Assembly: GCF_002250505.1 (NCBI RefSeq)
Contig: NZ_NJGY01000003.1
Coordinates: 397,977-461,976, forward strand
Direction: 5' to 3'
DNA from: Janthinobacterium sp. PC23-8
GTDB taxonomy: Bacteria > Pseudomonadota > Gammaproteobacteria > Burkholderiales > Burkholderiaceae_D
Length of the DNA: 64,000 bases
The translations under genes and the position numbers were made by a program. The notes beneath the pieces are model-generated. The model did not search any database. It saw only the letters and a program-made list of their open reading frames with translations, and was not told the origin of the DNA. Positions 24,056-36,151 of this stretch are shown here, one piece after another (position 1 is the first letter of the stretch; each line of letters starts with the position of its first letter).

Positions 24056-26959
24056 GGAGGCGGCCAGGTCGCGCCGCGCCTCGCCCAGCGCCGCCTCGAT
24101 CTGCGGCAGGCAGGCTTCCACCTCGTCGAGCCTGCCGTTCGAGGCCAGCGTTTCCATTTGGTGGCACAGGGCATGCAAGGTGGGGCGGCTCAGGTACCCC
24201 GCGCTGCCTTTCAGGGCATGGAAGGCGGCAGCCACCGCGCTGGCGTTGCCGTCGCGTACCGCCTGGCGCGCCAGGTCGAAGCGGCGCGGCGCTTCTGCGA
24301 GAAATGCTTGCGCGATGCGCTGCACGTGCTGCGCGGACAGGCCGGCCAGCGGCAGGATATGTACCGGCGCCGTCATCGGGTCGACAGAGGCTGGCGTACT
24401 GGCTGGCTCGTGCACGGCTTTGCCCAGGCCGAACTGGCGCGCCAGCGCATCTTCATGCACCTGGGCCGCCGGCACCGGCACGGTGGACGGCAGTTCATGG
24501 CCGCGCGCCAGCAGCAGGTCGATCAGCGCGTCGATCTTCTGGAACAGCAGCGCTTCGTCGACCGGTTTGCTGAGGAAGTCGTCCATGCCGGCGTTCAGGT
24601 AGCGTTGTCGGTCGTGTTCGCTGGCGTTGGCGGTCAGCGCGATAATCGGAATGCGCGGATCGAGCACGGGGATGCCTTGTTTGCCGCCGGCGCGGATCAG
24701 GCGCGCCGCCTGTTCGCCGTCCATCAGCGGCATGCGCCCGTCCATCAGCACCGCGTCATAGGGCGCGCTGGCCAGTGCGCGCAGCACTTCCTCGCCATTT
24801 TCGACGATGGTGACGGCGTGGCCCATGCTCTCCAACAGGGTGCCGATGATGATCTGGTTGGTGCGCACGTCTTCGGCGCACAGGATATGCAGGCGGCATT
24901 CGTGGCGCGCATTGCGGGCCACCTGGCATGCATCGACGGGCGGCGCGACGCCTTCCTGCAGGGGCAGGCTGAAATGAAAGCGCGAGCCGATGCCGACCCG
25001 GCTTTCGACGCCGATGCTGCCTTGCATCAGTTCGACCAGCTCCTTGCAGATGGCCAGGCCCAGGCCCGTGCCGCCATAGCTGCGCGTGGTGGAGTGGTCG
25101 GCCTGTTCGAACTTCTGGAACAAACGGGGCAGGGTGTCGGCGGCGATGCCGGTGCCGGTGTCGCTGATGACGAAGTCGATCTGGTGGCAGTGCTGGCGGC
25201 GCGACGGCGTACGGCTGCGGCGCACTTCCAGCAGCACTTCGCCATTGGCCGTGAACTTGATGGCGTTGCCCAGCAGGTTGATCAGGATCTGGCGCAGGCG
25301 CGTCGGGTCGGCCCGCACGTAGCGCGGCAGGTCCAGCGCCAGTTCGCGCCGCAGCAGCAGGCTCTTGGCGTCTGCCTGGCCCTGCACGATGCCGGCCGCG
25401 TCGCCGATCAGGGCCAGCAGGTCGAAGTCCACCATTTCCAGCGTCAGCTTGCCGGCGTCGATCTTGGAGAAATCGAGGATATCGTTCAATATCGTCAGCA
25501 GCGACTCGCCGTTGTGCAGGCCGATGCGCAGGTATTCCTGGGTGCGGCCGCGCACGGTCTGGTCGCGCAAGGCGAATTTGAGCATGCCGATCACGCCGGC
25601 CAGCGGGGTACGGATATCGTGGCTCATGGCGGACAAAAAATCGATGCGGTGGCGGCTGACCACTTCGGCCTGGGTCTTGGCCGCCAGCAGCGCGTCATTG
25701 CTGTGGGTGAGCGCCTGCGTGCGTTCCTGCACGCGCCGCTCCAGGTGGTTGCGCAGCAGCCGTATCTGTTCGGCCAGCGCAAAGGCCAGCAGCAGGCCAT
25801 CGAGAGTGCCGCCCAGCAGGGTCAGCAGCTGGGCATTGGCGACCAGGGCCGGGGTCAATCCCAGGTTGGCCGGCAGGATCACGAAGGCGGGCAGCATCAG
25901 GGCGATAAAACCGAGCACGAAAAAGCGCGCTGGCTGGTAGCCGCCGCGCCACACGACGATGCCGCAGACCAGGGCCTGCACCATCCAGACGGTAATGGCG
26001 ATAGAGGCCAGCGCATGCGCGTACTGCGGCGCGAAAAAGCAGCTGGGCAGCAGCAGCAGCGGCAGCACCAGGTTGAGGCGGCTCCAACGGTGGAGCCGGG
26101 GCGCCAGTTCGCGCAGGCGCAGGAACTGCCTGTAAAACAGGGTGCTGAGGATGGGCAGCAGGAAGAACGGCACGTAATGGAAGCGCAGGCAGCGCCAGTC
26201 CAGCAAGTCGGAAAATACGTGGAAGGTGATGGCCCAGGCCAGGCCATACATCAGCACATACAGCGCATAATAGAGCGAGGCTTTTTCGCGCGTCAGCGAA
26301 AAAATAAAGAAATTGAACAGGCCCAGCGCCAGCAGGGCGCCGATCGAGGCGATGGTCAGGAAATTTTCCTGGCCCACCAGCTTGCGGTACGCGAACTGCG
26401 TCTTGACGGCAAACAGGGGCGGGCGCGCGTAATAGGGGCTGGAAAAATGGATCAGGATGTCATAGGTGGCGCCCGGCGCCAGGGTGACGTTCTTGCCATA
26501 GTGCAGCAGGTAGTCGTGTGGCCGCTGATAGCCGGACAGCAAGGTGAGCGGCGCGCTGCTATCGCCGGGGCCATAGACATGGATGTCGACCGTGTCGATC
26601 AGCGTGTCGTTGGGGTCGATCACCCACGCCGTTTCATTGCTGGTGTTGCGCACGCGCGCATGCAGCCAGTAGGCGCCGCCGAACAGGTCCACATCAAGCA
26701 CAGGCCGCTGGCGCGCCAGCCAGCCGGGCAGGGCGCTGGCGTCAAGGGGCGCAGCCTCATTGCTGGCGCTGTACAGCTTGCCCTGCGTGCCCAGATGGAC
26801 GATGCCCTGCGGCGGCAAGGCGATCGTGCCCGCCGCCACTTGTGCCTGCGCGCCGCCGGCCAGGCAGCCCAGCATGAGCAGCACCAGCCACGCCGCCACC
26901 ATGCGTAGAGCAAGGCAGGGGCAGGGGCGGCGGCAAAAAAGGAAGAAGTGCTCTGGCAT
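24047..26959 (-). CDS. Hybrid histidine kinase (7TMR-DISM sensor, HisKA, ATPase, receiver, HPt)
   Basis: 970 residues. The N-terminal signal/anchor is followed by a beta-rich 7TMR-DISMED2-type extracellular domain (about 40-185) and seven membrane helices (about 195-405). A coiled coil leads to HisKA ([11 protein letters not shown], phospho-His447) and a HATPase ([38 protein letters not shown]). A receiver ([14 protein letters not shown], Asp740) and a C-terminal HPt domain ([13 protein letters not shown], His914) complete a full phosphorelay in one chain. An alternative start near 26902 is possible. No response regulator is adjacent. Ligands of DISMED2 sensors are often carbohydrates. Confidence 0.9.
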   Translation of the reverse strand: MPEHFFLFCRRPCPCLALRMVAAWLVLLMLGCLAGGAQAQVAAGTIALPPQGIVHLGTQGKLYSASNEAAPLDASALPGWLARQRPVLDVDLFGGAYWLHARVRNTSNETAWVIDPNDTLIDTVDIHVYGPGDSSAPLTLLSGYQRPHDYLLHYGKNVTLAPGATYDILIHFSSPYYARPPLFAVKTQFAYRKLVGQENFLTIASIGALLALGLFNFFIFSLTREKASLYYALYVLMYGLAWAITFHVFSDLLDWRCLRFHYVPFFLLPILSTLFYRQFLRLRELAPRLHRWSRLNLVLPLLLLPSCFFAPQYAHALASIAITVWMVQALVCGIVVWRGGYQPARFFVLGFIALMLPAFVILPANLGLTPALVANAQLLTLLGGTLDGLLLAFALAEQIRLLRNHLERRVQERTQALTHSNDALLAAKTQAEVVSRHRIDFLSAMSHDIRTPLAGVIGMLKFALRDQTVRGRTQEYLRIGLHNGESLLTILNDILDFSKIDAGKLTLEMVDFDLLALIGDAAGIVQGQADAKSLLLRRELALDLPRYVRADPTRLRQILINLLGNAIKFTANGEVLLEVRRSRTPSRRQHCHQIDFVISDTGTGIAADTLPRLFQKFEQADHSTTRSYGGTGLGLAICKELVELMQGSIGVESRVGIGSRFHFSLPLQEGVAPPVDACQVARNARHECRLHILCAEDVRTNQIIIGTLLESMGHAVTIVENGEEVLRALASAPYDAVLMDGRMPLMDGEQAARLIRAGGKQGIPVLDPRIPIIALTANASEHDRQRYLNAGMDDFLSKPVDEALLFQKIDALIDLLLARGHELPSTVPVPAAQVHEDALARQFGLGKAVHEPASTPASVDPMTAPVHILPLAGLSAQHVQRIAQAFLAEAPRRFDLARQAVRDGNASAVAAAFHALKGSAGYLSRPTLHALCHQMETLASNGRLDEVEACLPQIEAALGEARRDLAASSV

Positions 26960-27103
26960 TGGTTGGTATGGTGGCCCGTGCTGGGGTCTCTCATTCTAAT
27001 CGACAAGTACCGGGCAGAGGCAAGTGCTTGCCATTAATGCATCAAGGCTGATGCAGCAGCAACACTTCCTGTATCATGACGGTTTTTTCCTGCGAGGGCG
27101 AGC

Positions 27104-27733
27104 ATGCTCAGTGCCGAACAATTGACGGCCTTCCTGGCCACCGCCATGCTGGTCACGGCCAGCCCCGGCCCCGACAACCTGATGGTGCTGGGCGTCGGCA
27201 TGTCGCGCGGGCGGCGCCAGGGCATGGTTTTCGGCCTGGGCTGCGCGCTGGGCTGCCTCACGCATACCTTGCTGGCGACCCTGGGCGTATCGGCCCTGCT
27301 GGCCGCCTCGCCGGCGGCGTTTACGGTCTTGAAAGTGGCAGGTGGCCTGTATCTGGTGTGGCTGGGTGTCGCTGCCCTGCGCAGCCGCGGCGGCGCCAGA
27401 GTCGATGGCGCTGCCGCCTTGCCCGACGAATCGCTGGGCCGCCTGTTCGCCAAGGGCCTGTTCGCCAATAGTATCAATCCGAAAGTCGTGTTGTTCTTTT
27501 TGTCGTTCCTGCCGCAGTTCGTGGTGGCGTCACAGGGCAGCGCCAGCTGGCAGACGATGCAGCTGGGCCTGGTCTTCACGGCCCAGGCTTGCGTGCTGTT
27601 CGGCCTGCTCGGTTACTTTTCGGGTGCTGTCGGCAAGTGGCTTAACCGCCGTCCGCGCGCCGGCCTGTGGCTGGACCGCGTGGCCGGTACCATCTTCATT
27701 GCGCTGGGACTGCGGCTGATCCTGGCGCGTTAG
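27104..27733 (+). CDS. LysE/RhtB-family amino acid exporter
   Basis: 209 residues, about six membrane helices. Family signature TASPGPDNLMVLGVGMSRG near residue 18, then GLGCALGCLTHTLLATLGVS, and LFANSINPKVVLFFLSFLPQF near 125. Members export amino acids or homoserine lactone-like compounds; the substrate is not evident. Its last 38 bp overlap the end of the convergent YceI gene. Confidence 0.9.
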   Translation: MLSAEQLTAFLATAMLVTASPGPDNLMVLGVGMSRGRRQGMVFGLGCALGCLTHTLLATLGVSALLAASPAAFTVLKVAGGLYLVWLGVAALRSRGGARVDGAAALPDESLGRLFAKGLFANSINPKVVLFFLSFLPQFVVASQGSASWQTMQLGLVFTAQACVLFGLLGYFSGAVGKWLNRRPRAGLWLDRVAGTIFIALGLRLILAR

Positions 27734-28406
27734 TCGCCATACCGGCGACGATGTCGAAGGCCAGTTCCATCGGGTCCTGTACCGCCATGGCGCCGCCCAT
27801 GATGGCAAACGGCACGATGCCGAAATCGCTTTGCTTGAGCACGAAGGCGCCGCTGGCGCGCAGGCCGCGCCCGTCGGGCGATTGCGCCAGCCTGACCGGC
27901 ACCACCACCTGGCGCGTCACGCCGTGCAGGGTGATGGCGGCGTCGACCGCGTTTGCGCCGGCCTGCAAGCGCGCCTGGATCTGCACCAGCGGATAGCGCC
28001 CGGCGTCGAGCACGCGCACCAGCATATTGTGGCGCGTGCCGGCGATGGCCTCGGCCGACGGCGTCGTTTCCAGGCCGGCGCGTTCGCGCAGCACGCCTTC
28101 GTCGACGCTCATGGCGTCGAGCCGGAACTGGAAATCGGCCTGTTTCAAGTCAGGCGCCACCCAGCCCGTGACCGTGCGGCTGGCCACCACATGGTCGTGC
28201 CCCAGCCGCGCCAGCGCGCCGCCGCGCCGCACGGTAATCGTCAGCAGGGTGGCCCGAGTGTCGATGGGCCACAGTTTCTCGCCCTTGGCTGGCGCCGCCA
28301 AAGGCAGGCTGGCCGCCTCCGTGCTGGCAGGCGCGGGCGGCGCGACGGCCAGCGGGGTACAGGCGGCCAGCAGCAGGCAAGTGAACAGCAGGCAGGGGTG
28401 GCGCAT
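27696..28406 (-). CDS. YceI-family lipoprotein
   Basis: 236 residues from the ATG at 28406. The signal peptide ends in LLAAC with Cys16 as lipid site. The mature part starts after a Pro/Ala-rich linker and shows the YceI beta-barrel pattern: LARLGHDHVVASRTVTGWV, MSVDEGVLRERAGLETTP, HNMLVRVLDAGRYPLVQI, ITLHGVTRQVVVPV and FVLKQSDFGIVPF. YceI barrels bind long-chain isoprenoids or similar hydrophobic molecules. The lipid anchor suggests an envelope role. Convergent with, and overlapping, the RhtB gene. Confidence 0.85.
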   Translation of the reverse strand: MRHPCLLFTCLLLAACTPLAVAPPAPASTEAASLPLAAPAKGEKLWPIDTRATLLTITVRRGGALARLGHDHVVASRTVTGWVAPDLKQADFQFRLDAMSVDEGVLRERAGLETTPSAEAIAGTRHNMLVRVLDAGRYPLVQIQARLQAGANAVDAAITLHGVTRQVVVPVRLAQSPDGRGLRASGAFVLKQSDFGIVPFAIMGGAMAVQDPMELAFDIVAGMATNAPGSAAVPAQ

Positions 28407-28559
28407 GTAGGTTCCTGGGAAAAAGTAATAGCGAGTCATATCGGATGGTAAGCGATTGCAGGCAATCGGCAAAGAAAGCGGATAAGTTGGTGTGCGTCAT
28501 GCTGGCGTCATATGGCGCTGTTATCCTGCTGTCGTTGGCACAGCATATGTGGCGCGGAT

Positions 28560-28882
28560 CACTACGCTCGGGGAGCGATAGGATGCCCATATGACTCAAC
28601 AGCTTAGCCGGTGAGCTCAACCATCGGCACCAATTTTGCAGGGAAGCGGGAGCAAAATCAGGCAGGCTTAATGAAGTCCTAAGCCTGATGAAAGGAAGGA
28701 CTGGCATAGTACGGTCATGGCGCACGGACATCCCCGAGCGCAAGGTTGCCGGACACCTCAATGACCGGCACGAATATGTTGTGACGTACTGTACCGCAAT
28801 ACTGTACTGCCTCCCTGTTTATCCCTGCGCTCTGAACAAGCGTTTCAACCGGCTGCCGCTTGCGCGAAGCCGGTTTTTTTTT
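28560..28882 (+). ncRNA. Candidate structured small RNA in the 28407-28890 gene-free interval
   Basis: The 484-bp interval holds no credible gene on either strand, yet ends in a strong plus-strand terminator. Successive perfect inverted repeats occur: ATTTTGC/GCAAAAT (28633-28639 and 28652-28658), AGGCTTA/TAAGCCT (28664-28670 and 28680-28686), and the terminator stem. TACTGTAC is repeated at 28787-28794 and 28800-28807. No similarity to 6S, tmRNA, SRP or RNase P RNA was recognised. The 5' end is a guess. Confidence 0.35.
28847..28882 (+). terminator. Orphan intrinsic terminator
   Basis: AACCGGCT and AGCCGGTT form an 8-bp stem around 12 nt, directly followed by eight or more T on the plus strand. 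No plus-strand gene ends nearby (the RhtB gene ends 1.1 kb upstream and the intervening gene is on the minus strand). For the minus-strand peptidase gene it has the wrong polarity. Confidence 0.75.
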
Positions 28883-28890
28883 GCTTGTGT

Positions 28891-31557
<2,667 letters not shown>

Positions 31558-31769
31558 GAGAACCCTGTGGATGAAGAGTGTGGCGCCGGCCGGCCTTGTA
31601 AGCGGCAGGCGCAATGGATTGAGTGCGGGTGCGCTGGCGTCGGCATGGCGTGGTCAGCATTCCCGCCCAGCAATCTAGTTGTAAACCGCAGCAAAGTCAA
31701 ACGCCGCTGCCTGCAACGGCTGATAAGATAACAGCCGTAATCCACATCCATAACCACACGGAGACCCTC

Positions 31770-32396
31770 ATGAAACTGTATGTCAGCCCCCGCACGCCGA
31801 ACCCGCGCCGCGTGACCATGTTCATTGCCGAAAAAGGTATTGCAGGGATCGAGGAAATATCGCTCGACCTGATGGCCGGCCAGCACCGCGATCCGGGTTT
31901 TCTGGAAAAGAATCCGATGGGCAGGGTGCCGGCCCTGGTGTTGCCCGACGGGCGCGTGCTGGCCGAAACGCGCGCCATCTGCACGTATCTGGAAGGGCTG
32001 CAGCCGGAGCCGAACCTGATGGGCGAGGGCTTCGAGGAACGCGCTTTTATTGAAATGGCCGACCGGCGGGTGGAACTGCATCTGTTCCTGGGCGTGGCCA
32101 ACTGCGTGCGCCACAGCCATCCGGCGCTGGCAGTGCTGGAAAACCCGCAGTTCCCGGACTTTGGCGCGGCCCAGGGCCTGAAAATGCGCGAAACGGCGCT
32201 ATGGCTGGACCAGGTGCTGGCGCGCCAGCCCTACGTGGCCGGCGCGCGCTTTACCATCGCCGATATCACGGCGTTTTGCGCGCTGGAATTCGCGCGCGGC
32301 CTGATGAAATACCGGCCCGGCGCGGAAGGCCTGCAACATCTGCAAGCCTGGCGCGACCGCATCGCCGAGCGCCCCAGCGCCCAGGCCAGCAAGTAG
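31770..32396 (+). CDS. Glutathione S-transferase family protein
   Basis: 208 residues from the ATG at 31770, nine bases after a CGGAGA site. N-terminal thioredoxin-like domain with YVSPRTPNPRRVTMFIAEKG, the cis-Pro in MGRVPALVLPDG and ETRAICTYLE for glutathione binding. The C-terminal helical domain has the conserved FTIADITAFCALEFA. Substrate unknown. It ends 7 bp before the convergent prolyl oligopeptidase gene. Confidence 0.9.
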   Translation: MKLYVSPRTPNPRRVTMFIAEKGIAGIEEISLDLMAGQHRDPGFLEKNPMGRVPALVLPDGRVLAETRAICTYLEGLQPEPNLMGEGFEERAFIEMADRRVELHLFLGVANCVRHSHPALAVLENPQFPDFGAAQGLKMRETALWLDQVLARQPYVAGARFTIADITAFCALEFARGLMKYRPGAEGLQHLQAWRDRIAERPSAQASK

Positions 32397-32403
32397 TCCG
32401 CGC

Positions 32404-34518
32404 TTACTTCAACTGACCCTGCAGGAAGGTATAGGTCAGCGCCCACATCAGCGCCTGCTGGTCGTTGTTGGCGGCGCCCGCATGGCCGCCTTCCGTATTT
32501 TCCCAGTACAGCACGTCGTGGCCCTGCTCTTCCATTTTGGCCACCATCTTGCGTGCGTGGCCGGGGTGGACCCGGTCGTCGCGCGTCGAGGTGGTAAAGA
32601 ACACGCGCGGATATTTTTTATCCCTGAACACGTTCTGGTAGGGCGAGTACTTGCTGATATACGCCCATTGTTCCGGCACGTCCGGGTCGCCATACTCGCC
32701 CATCCACGAGGCGCCCGCCAGCAGCTTGTTATAGCGGCGCATGTCGAGCAGCGGCACCTGGCTGACCACGGCGTTGAACAGGTCCGGCCGCTGCGTCAGC
32801 ACGGCGCCCACCAGCAGGCCGCCATTGCTGCCGCCCATGATGCCCAGGTGGCGCGGGCTGGTCAGCTTGCGCCTGATCAGGTCCTGCGCCACCGAGATGA
32901 AGTCGTCGTAGGCCTTCTGGCGGTGTTCTTTTAACGCCGCCTGGTGCCAGCGCGGGCCGAATTCGCCGCCGCCGCGGATATTGGCCAGCACATACACGCC
33001 GCCCTGGCTGAGCCACGCCGTGCCGGTAATGCTGCTGTAGCTGGGCTTGAGCGAAACTTCAAAGCCGCCATAACCATACAGCACGGTGGGGTTCTTGGCG
33101 TCGTATCTGATCTGCTTGTTCATGATGACGAAATACGGCACTTTGGTGCCATCTTTCGAGGTCGATTCGAACTGTTCCACCTTGTAGGGCCTGGCGTCGA
33201 AATAGGCGGGCAGAGACTTGATCTTCGTGCGCGCATCGCTGCCGGCGGTGGCCAGGTACAGCGTGGTGGGGGTCAGGAAGTCGGTCACGGTGAGGAAATA
33301 CTGGTCCGAGTCGACCGGGTCGAGCGGGCTGGCGGCCAGGGTGCCCAGCTTGGGCGCGTCGACCGCGCGGCGCTGCCATGTGCCGTTGACATGGCGCAGT
33401 TCCGTCAGGCGGTTCTTGACCTTGTCGAGGGTGGTCAGCAAGATCGCCGATTTGGTCGCCGATACATTGTCGAGCGAGGTGGTGGCGGTCGGCGCGAACA
33501 GCACCTCGAATTGCTGCCTGCCCTGCATGAAGGACTTGAAATCGGTGGCCAGCAGGGCGCCTTGCGGGTAGGTCTTGCCGTTGACTTTCCAGTCCGAACG
33601 CAGATTGATCACCAACTGGTCGCGCACGGTAAAGGCGGTGGCGTCGTCCGGTTTCGGCACCTTGTTCAGGCTGTCGCCTTCGCGCAGGAACAGCTCGCCG
33701 CTGTAGAAATCGATCTGGCGCTCGACGAACTGGTATTCATGGCCGGGCGTGAAATCCTTGTAGGCGCCGGCGCTCATGTCGGTGGCCTTGGCTTCATACA
33801 GGGTTTTGGCCTGCTCCAGGGGCGTGCCGCGCTTCCATTCCTTGATGATGCGCGGGTAGCCCGAGCTGGTCATCGAGCCGGGGCCGAAATCGGTGGAGAC
33901 GAACAGCGTGTCGTCGTTGATCCAGCTGGCGTTGCTTTTTGCTTCAAGCAGGGTGAAGCCGTCCGCCACGAAAGCGCGCTTGCTCACGTCGTATTCGCGC
34001 ACCACCTTGGCGTCGCCGCCGCCGCGCGACAGCGAAATGAGGCAGCGTTCGCCTTTCGGATACAGGCAGGACGCGCCGCCCCAGACCCAGTTCTCGTTCT
34101 CGCTGGCGGACAGCTGGTCGAGGTCGATCACGGTTTCCCAGGCCGGGTCAGGCAGCTGGAACTGCGCCAGCGTGGTGCGGCGCCAGATGCCGCGCACATG
34201 CTGGGCGTCGCGCCAGAAATTATAGTAATACTCGCCTTCCTTGCTCACATAGGCAATGCGTTCCTTCGAGTTGAGGATGGTTTTCAGGCGCGCCTGCAGC
34301 GCCGGGAACGAGCTCTTGCCTTCCAGTTCCTTCAGGCTGACGGCATTGTGCTGGCGCACCCAGTCCATCGGCTTGTCGCCGGCCACGTCTTCCAGCCATT
34401 GCAGGGGATCGGTCGGGGGATGGGAAGCGGCGGCGGCATCAGGCGCTTGCGCATGGGCGACGCCCGCTGCGGCCATGCCGAGCAGCATGCTGCCGGCAAA
34501 TTTGCGATAAAAAGACAT
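32404..34518 (-). CDS. S9A prolyl oligopeptidase family serine peptidase, exported
   Basis: 704 residues. A signal peptide (FAGSMLLGMAAAGVAHA) is followed by the N-terminal DPLQWLEDVAGDKPMDWV segment typical of S9A enzymes. A beta-propeller lies at about 75-430, then the alpha/beta-hydrolase domain: nucleophile GIMGGSNGGLLVGA (Ser564), Asp in STRDDRVHPGHARKM and His in EGGHAGAANN. AAGGAA eight bases before the ATG supports the start. It cleaves short peptides after proline or related residues, here outside the cytoplasm. It may share peptide scavenging with the exported M1 peptidase 0.8 kb away. Confidence 0.9.
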   Translation of the reverse strand: MSFYRKFAGSMLLGMAAAGVAHAQAPDAAAASHPPTDPLQWLEDVAGDKPMDWVRQHNAVSLKELEGKSSFPALQARLKTILNSKERIAYVSKEGEYYYNFWRDAQHVRGIWRRTTLAQFQLPDPAWETVIDLDQLSASENENWVWGGASCLYPKGERCLISLSRGGGDAKVVREYDVSKRAFVADGFTLLEAKSNASWINDDTLFVSTDFGPGSMTSSGYPRIIKEWKRGTPLEQAKTLYEAKATDMSAGAYKDFTPGHEYQFVERQIDFYSGELFLREGDSLNKVPKPDDATAFTVRDQLVINLRSDWKVNGKTYPQGALLATDFKSFMQGRQQFEVLFAPTATTSLDNVSATKSAILLTTLDKVKNRLTELRHVNGTWQRRAVDAPKLGTLAASPLDPVDSDQYFLTVTDFLTPTTLYLATAGSDARTKIKSLPAYFDARPYKVEQFESTSKDGTKVPYFVIMNKQIRYDAKNPTVLYGYGGFEVSLKPSYSSITGTAWLSQGGVYVLANIRGGGEFGPRWHQAALKEHRQKAYDDFISVAQDLIRRKLTSPRHLGIMGGSNGGLLVGAVLTQRPDLFNAVVSQVPLLDMRRYNKLLAGASWMGEYGDPDVPEQWAYISKYSPYQNVFRDKKYPRVFFTTSTRDDRVHPGHARKMVAKMEEQGHDVLYWENTEGGHAGAANNDQQALMWALTYTFLQGQLK

Positions 34519-34670
34519 GGACAGGGTTCCTTGACATGATCGGTTGTTGCGCGTTGCTTGTCAAAACGGCGCAGCCATGTTGCCATGGATTGCTTCAAGG
34601 AACCAGAGGCAGCAGGCACTTGGTCGGCAAAAGCCATGCTTTTCCAATATTGTTTGCTGCAATGGAAGAC

Positions 34671-34689
34671 GGCCGCAGAATCTGCGGCC
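34671..34689 (-). terminator. Hairpin downstream of the RidA-like gene
   Basis: GGCCGCAGA and TCTGCGGCC form a perfect inverted repeat with almost no loop, 15 bp after the RidA-family stop on the minus strand. The following bases (GTCTTCC) are only a weak T-rich tract, so termination efficiency is doubtful. Confidence 0.4.
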
Positions 34690-34703
34690 TGTACCACAGT
34701 GTG

Positions 34704-35099
34704 TCAGGCCTCCGGCAGCCTTGCCACCACCTTGATCTCGAAGTCAAAGCCATACAGCCACGTCACGCCCACCGCCGTCACGGTCGGATGCGGCGCCACG
34801 CCCCAATGGTCGGCCTGCACGATATCCCAGATACGCTGGAAGTTGGCCTCCGGGTTGACGATAAAGATGGTCACGTCCTGCACGTCGTCGAAGGTGCAGC
34901 CGGCGGCGGCAAGAATGGCGTTCAGGTTGTCGAAGGCGCGCCGGACCTGGGCGCCCAGCTCCGGTTCTGGCGAACCATCGTCGCGGCTGCCGACCTGGCC
35001 GGAGACAAACAGCAGGCCGTTGGCGCGCACGGCGGGCGAATAGCGGTTCTTTTCATACAGGGCCTGGCGGCCCGGGGGGAATACGACGTCGCGTTTCAT
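34704..35099 (-). CDS. RidA-family protein (YjgF/Rid)
   Basis: 131 residues from the ATG at 35099, with AAGGAA six bases upstream; the frame extends further but without a start signal. Rid patterns are present: RYSPAVRANGLLFVSGQVGS, VRRAFDNLNAILAAAGCTFDDV and ADHWGVAPHPTVTAVGV. Canonical RidA has an Arg in its C-terminal IEAxA region that binds imine substrates; here the C-terminus is FEIKVVARLPEA without an obvious equivalent. It may therefore belong to a non-deaminase Rid subfamily. Divergent from a LysR gene. Confidence 0.85.
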   Translation of the reverse strand: MKRDVVFPPGRQALYEKNRYSPAVRANGLLFVSGQVGSRDDGSPEPELGAQVRRAFDNLNAILAAAGCTFDDVQDVTIFIVNPEANFQRIWDIVQADHWGVAPHPTVTAVGVTWLYGFDFEIKVVARLPEA

Positions 35100-35191
35100 C
35101 ACGGTTCCTTTGTTGTTGCAGCCAAGTTGCTGCCTGGAGAACACTGTAGCTGTCAATTGCCTGCCGATAAAGCGGCCAGAATCGCCTGCAC

Positions 35192-35210
35192 TGTTTGTAT
35201 AATCCAAACA
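35192..35210. promoter_or_regulatory. LysR-type operator overlapping a TATAAT box
   Basis: TGTTTG, TATAATC, CAAACA: a perfect 6-bp inverted repeat with a 7-bp centre, containing a consensus -10 TATAAT, 20 bp before the LysR start and in the LysR/RidA divergent gap. The dyad and T-N11-A spacing fit a LysR autoregulatory site; assignment is inference. Confidence 0.5.
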
Positions 35211-35230
35211 ATCAAGTGGCAAAGGGATCT

Positions 35231-36151
35231 ATGGACAGGTTTGATGCGATGCAGGCCTTCGTGCGCGTGGTCGAGACCGGCAGTTTTACAAGGGCGGCCA
35301 CGACCTTGCACATGAGCCGCACCACGGTAACGCAGCTGGTGCAGCAGCTCGAAGCGCGGCTGCGCCTGAAACTGCTGAACCGCACCACGCGCAAGGTCCA
35401 TGTCACGGCCGATGGCGCCGCCTATTACGAGCGCATCGTGCAGGTGCTCGATACGCTGGAAGAAATCGAAACGAGCTTGCCGCAGGCGGCTGCGCTGCCG
35501 CGTGGGCAGTTGCGGGTGGACGTGCCCAGCCCGCTGGCCGCCTTGCTGCTGGTGCCGGCGCTGCCGCGCTTTCATGCGCTGTATCCCGATATCGTGCTCG
35601 ACATGGGCGCCAGCGACCGCATGGTCGACGTGATCGCCGACAATGTCGATTGCGTGATACGCGGCGGGGAACTCAGTGATCAGTCGCTGATGGCGCGCAA
35701 GCTGGCCGACTTGCCACTGGGCGTGTATGCGGCGCCCGGCTACCTGGAACGGGTGGGCACGCCGCTGCATCCGCTCGACTTGCAAAACAGCGCGCACCGC
35801 ATCGTGCGCTTTCGCTGGGCGCGCGCTGGCAATGGCTTTCCGTATGTGATGCATCGCGAGGGAAAGAGCGTCAACATCGATGGCCAGCATGTGCTGTCGA
35901 TTGACGACGGCAACGCGTATCTCGCGGCCGGGGTGGCGGGGCTGGGCGTGCTGTGGCTGCCCGACTATATGGCCAGGCTGCCTGTGGCTGCGGGCGAGCT
36001 TGTGCCGCTGTTCGACGGCTGGACCGTCGACGCCATGCCTTTGTTCCTCGCCTATCCGCCGAACCGCCATGTCAGCAAGAAGCTGCGCGTATTTATCGAC
36101 TGGGTGGTCGAACTGATGGCCGATCCACCCGTGGCTACTCAGGGCAGCTGA
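35231..36151 (+). CDS. LysR-family transcriptional regulator
   Basis: 306 residues from the ATG at 35231. N-terminal winged helix (FDAMQAFVRVVETGSFTRAA, then TTVTQLVQQLEARLRLKLLNRTTRKV) and a periplasmic-binding-like effector domain (about 90-300) of the group that ends FPPNRHVS-like, here YPPNRHVSKKLRVFIDWV. It is divergent from the RidA-like gene, which it may control, and its promoter contains a dyad for autoregulation. Its last 13 bp overlap the end of the convergent metallohydrolase gene. Confidence 0.9.
   Translation: MDRFDAMQAFVRVVETGSFTRAATTLHMSRTTVTQLVQQLEARLRLKLLNRTTRKVHVTADGAAYYERIVQVLDTLEEIETSLPQAAALPRGQLRVDVPSPLAALLLVPALPRFHALYPDIVLDMGASDRMVDVIADNVDCVIRGGELSDQSLMARKLADLPLGVYAAPGYLERVGTPLHPLDLQNSAHRIVRFRWARAGNGFPYVMHREGKSVNIDGQHVLSIDDGNAYLAAGVAGLGVLWLPDYMARLPVAAGELVPLFDGWTVDAMPLFLAYPPNRHVSKKLRVFIDWVVELMADPPVATQGS

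Noticed and set aside
24158..26908. 916-codon frame opposite the hybrid histidine kinase
   Set aside because: Same type of antisense shadow; the kinase motifs are on the minus strand.
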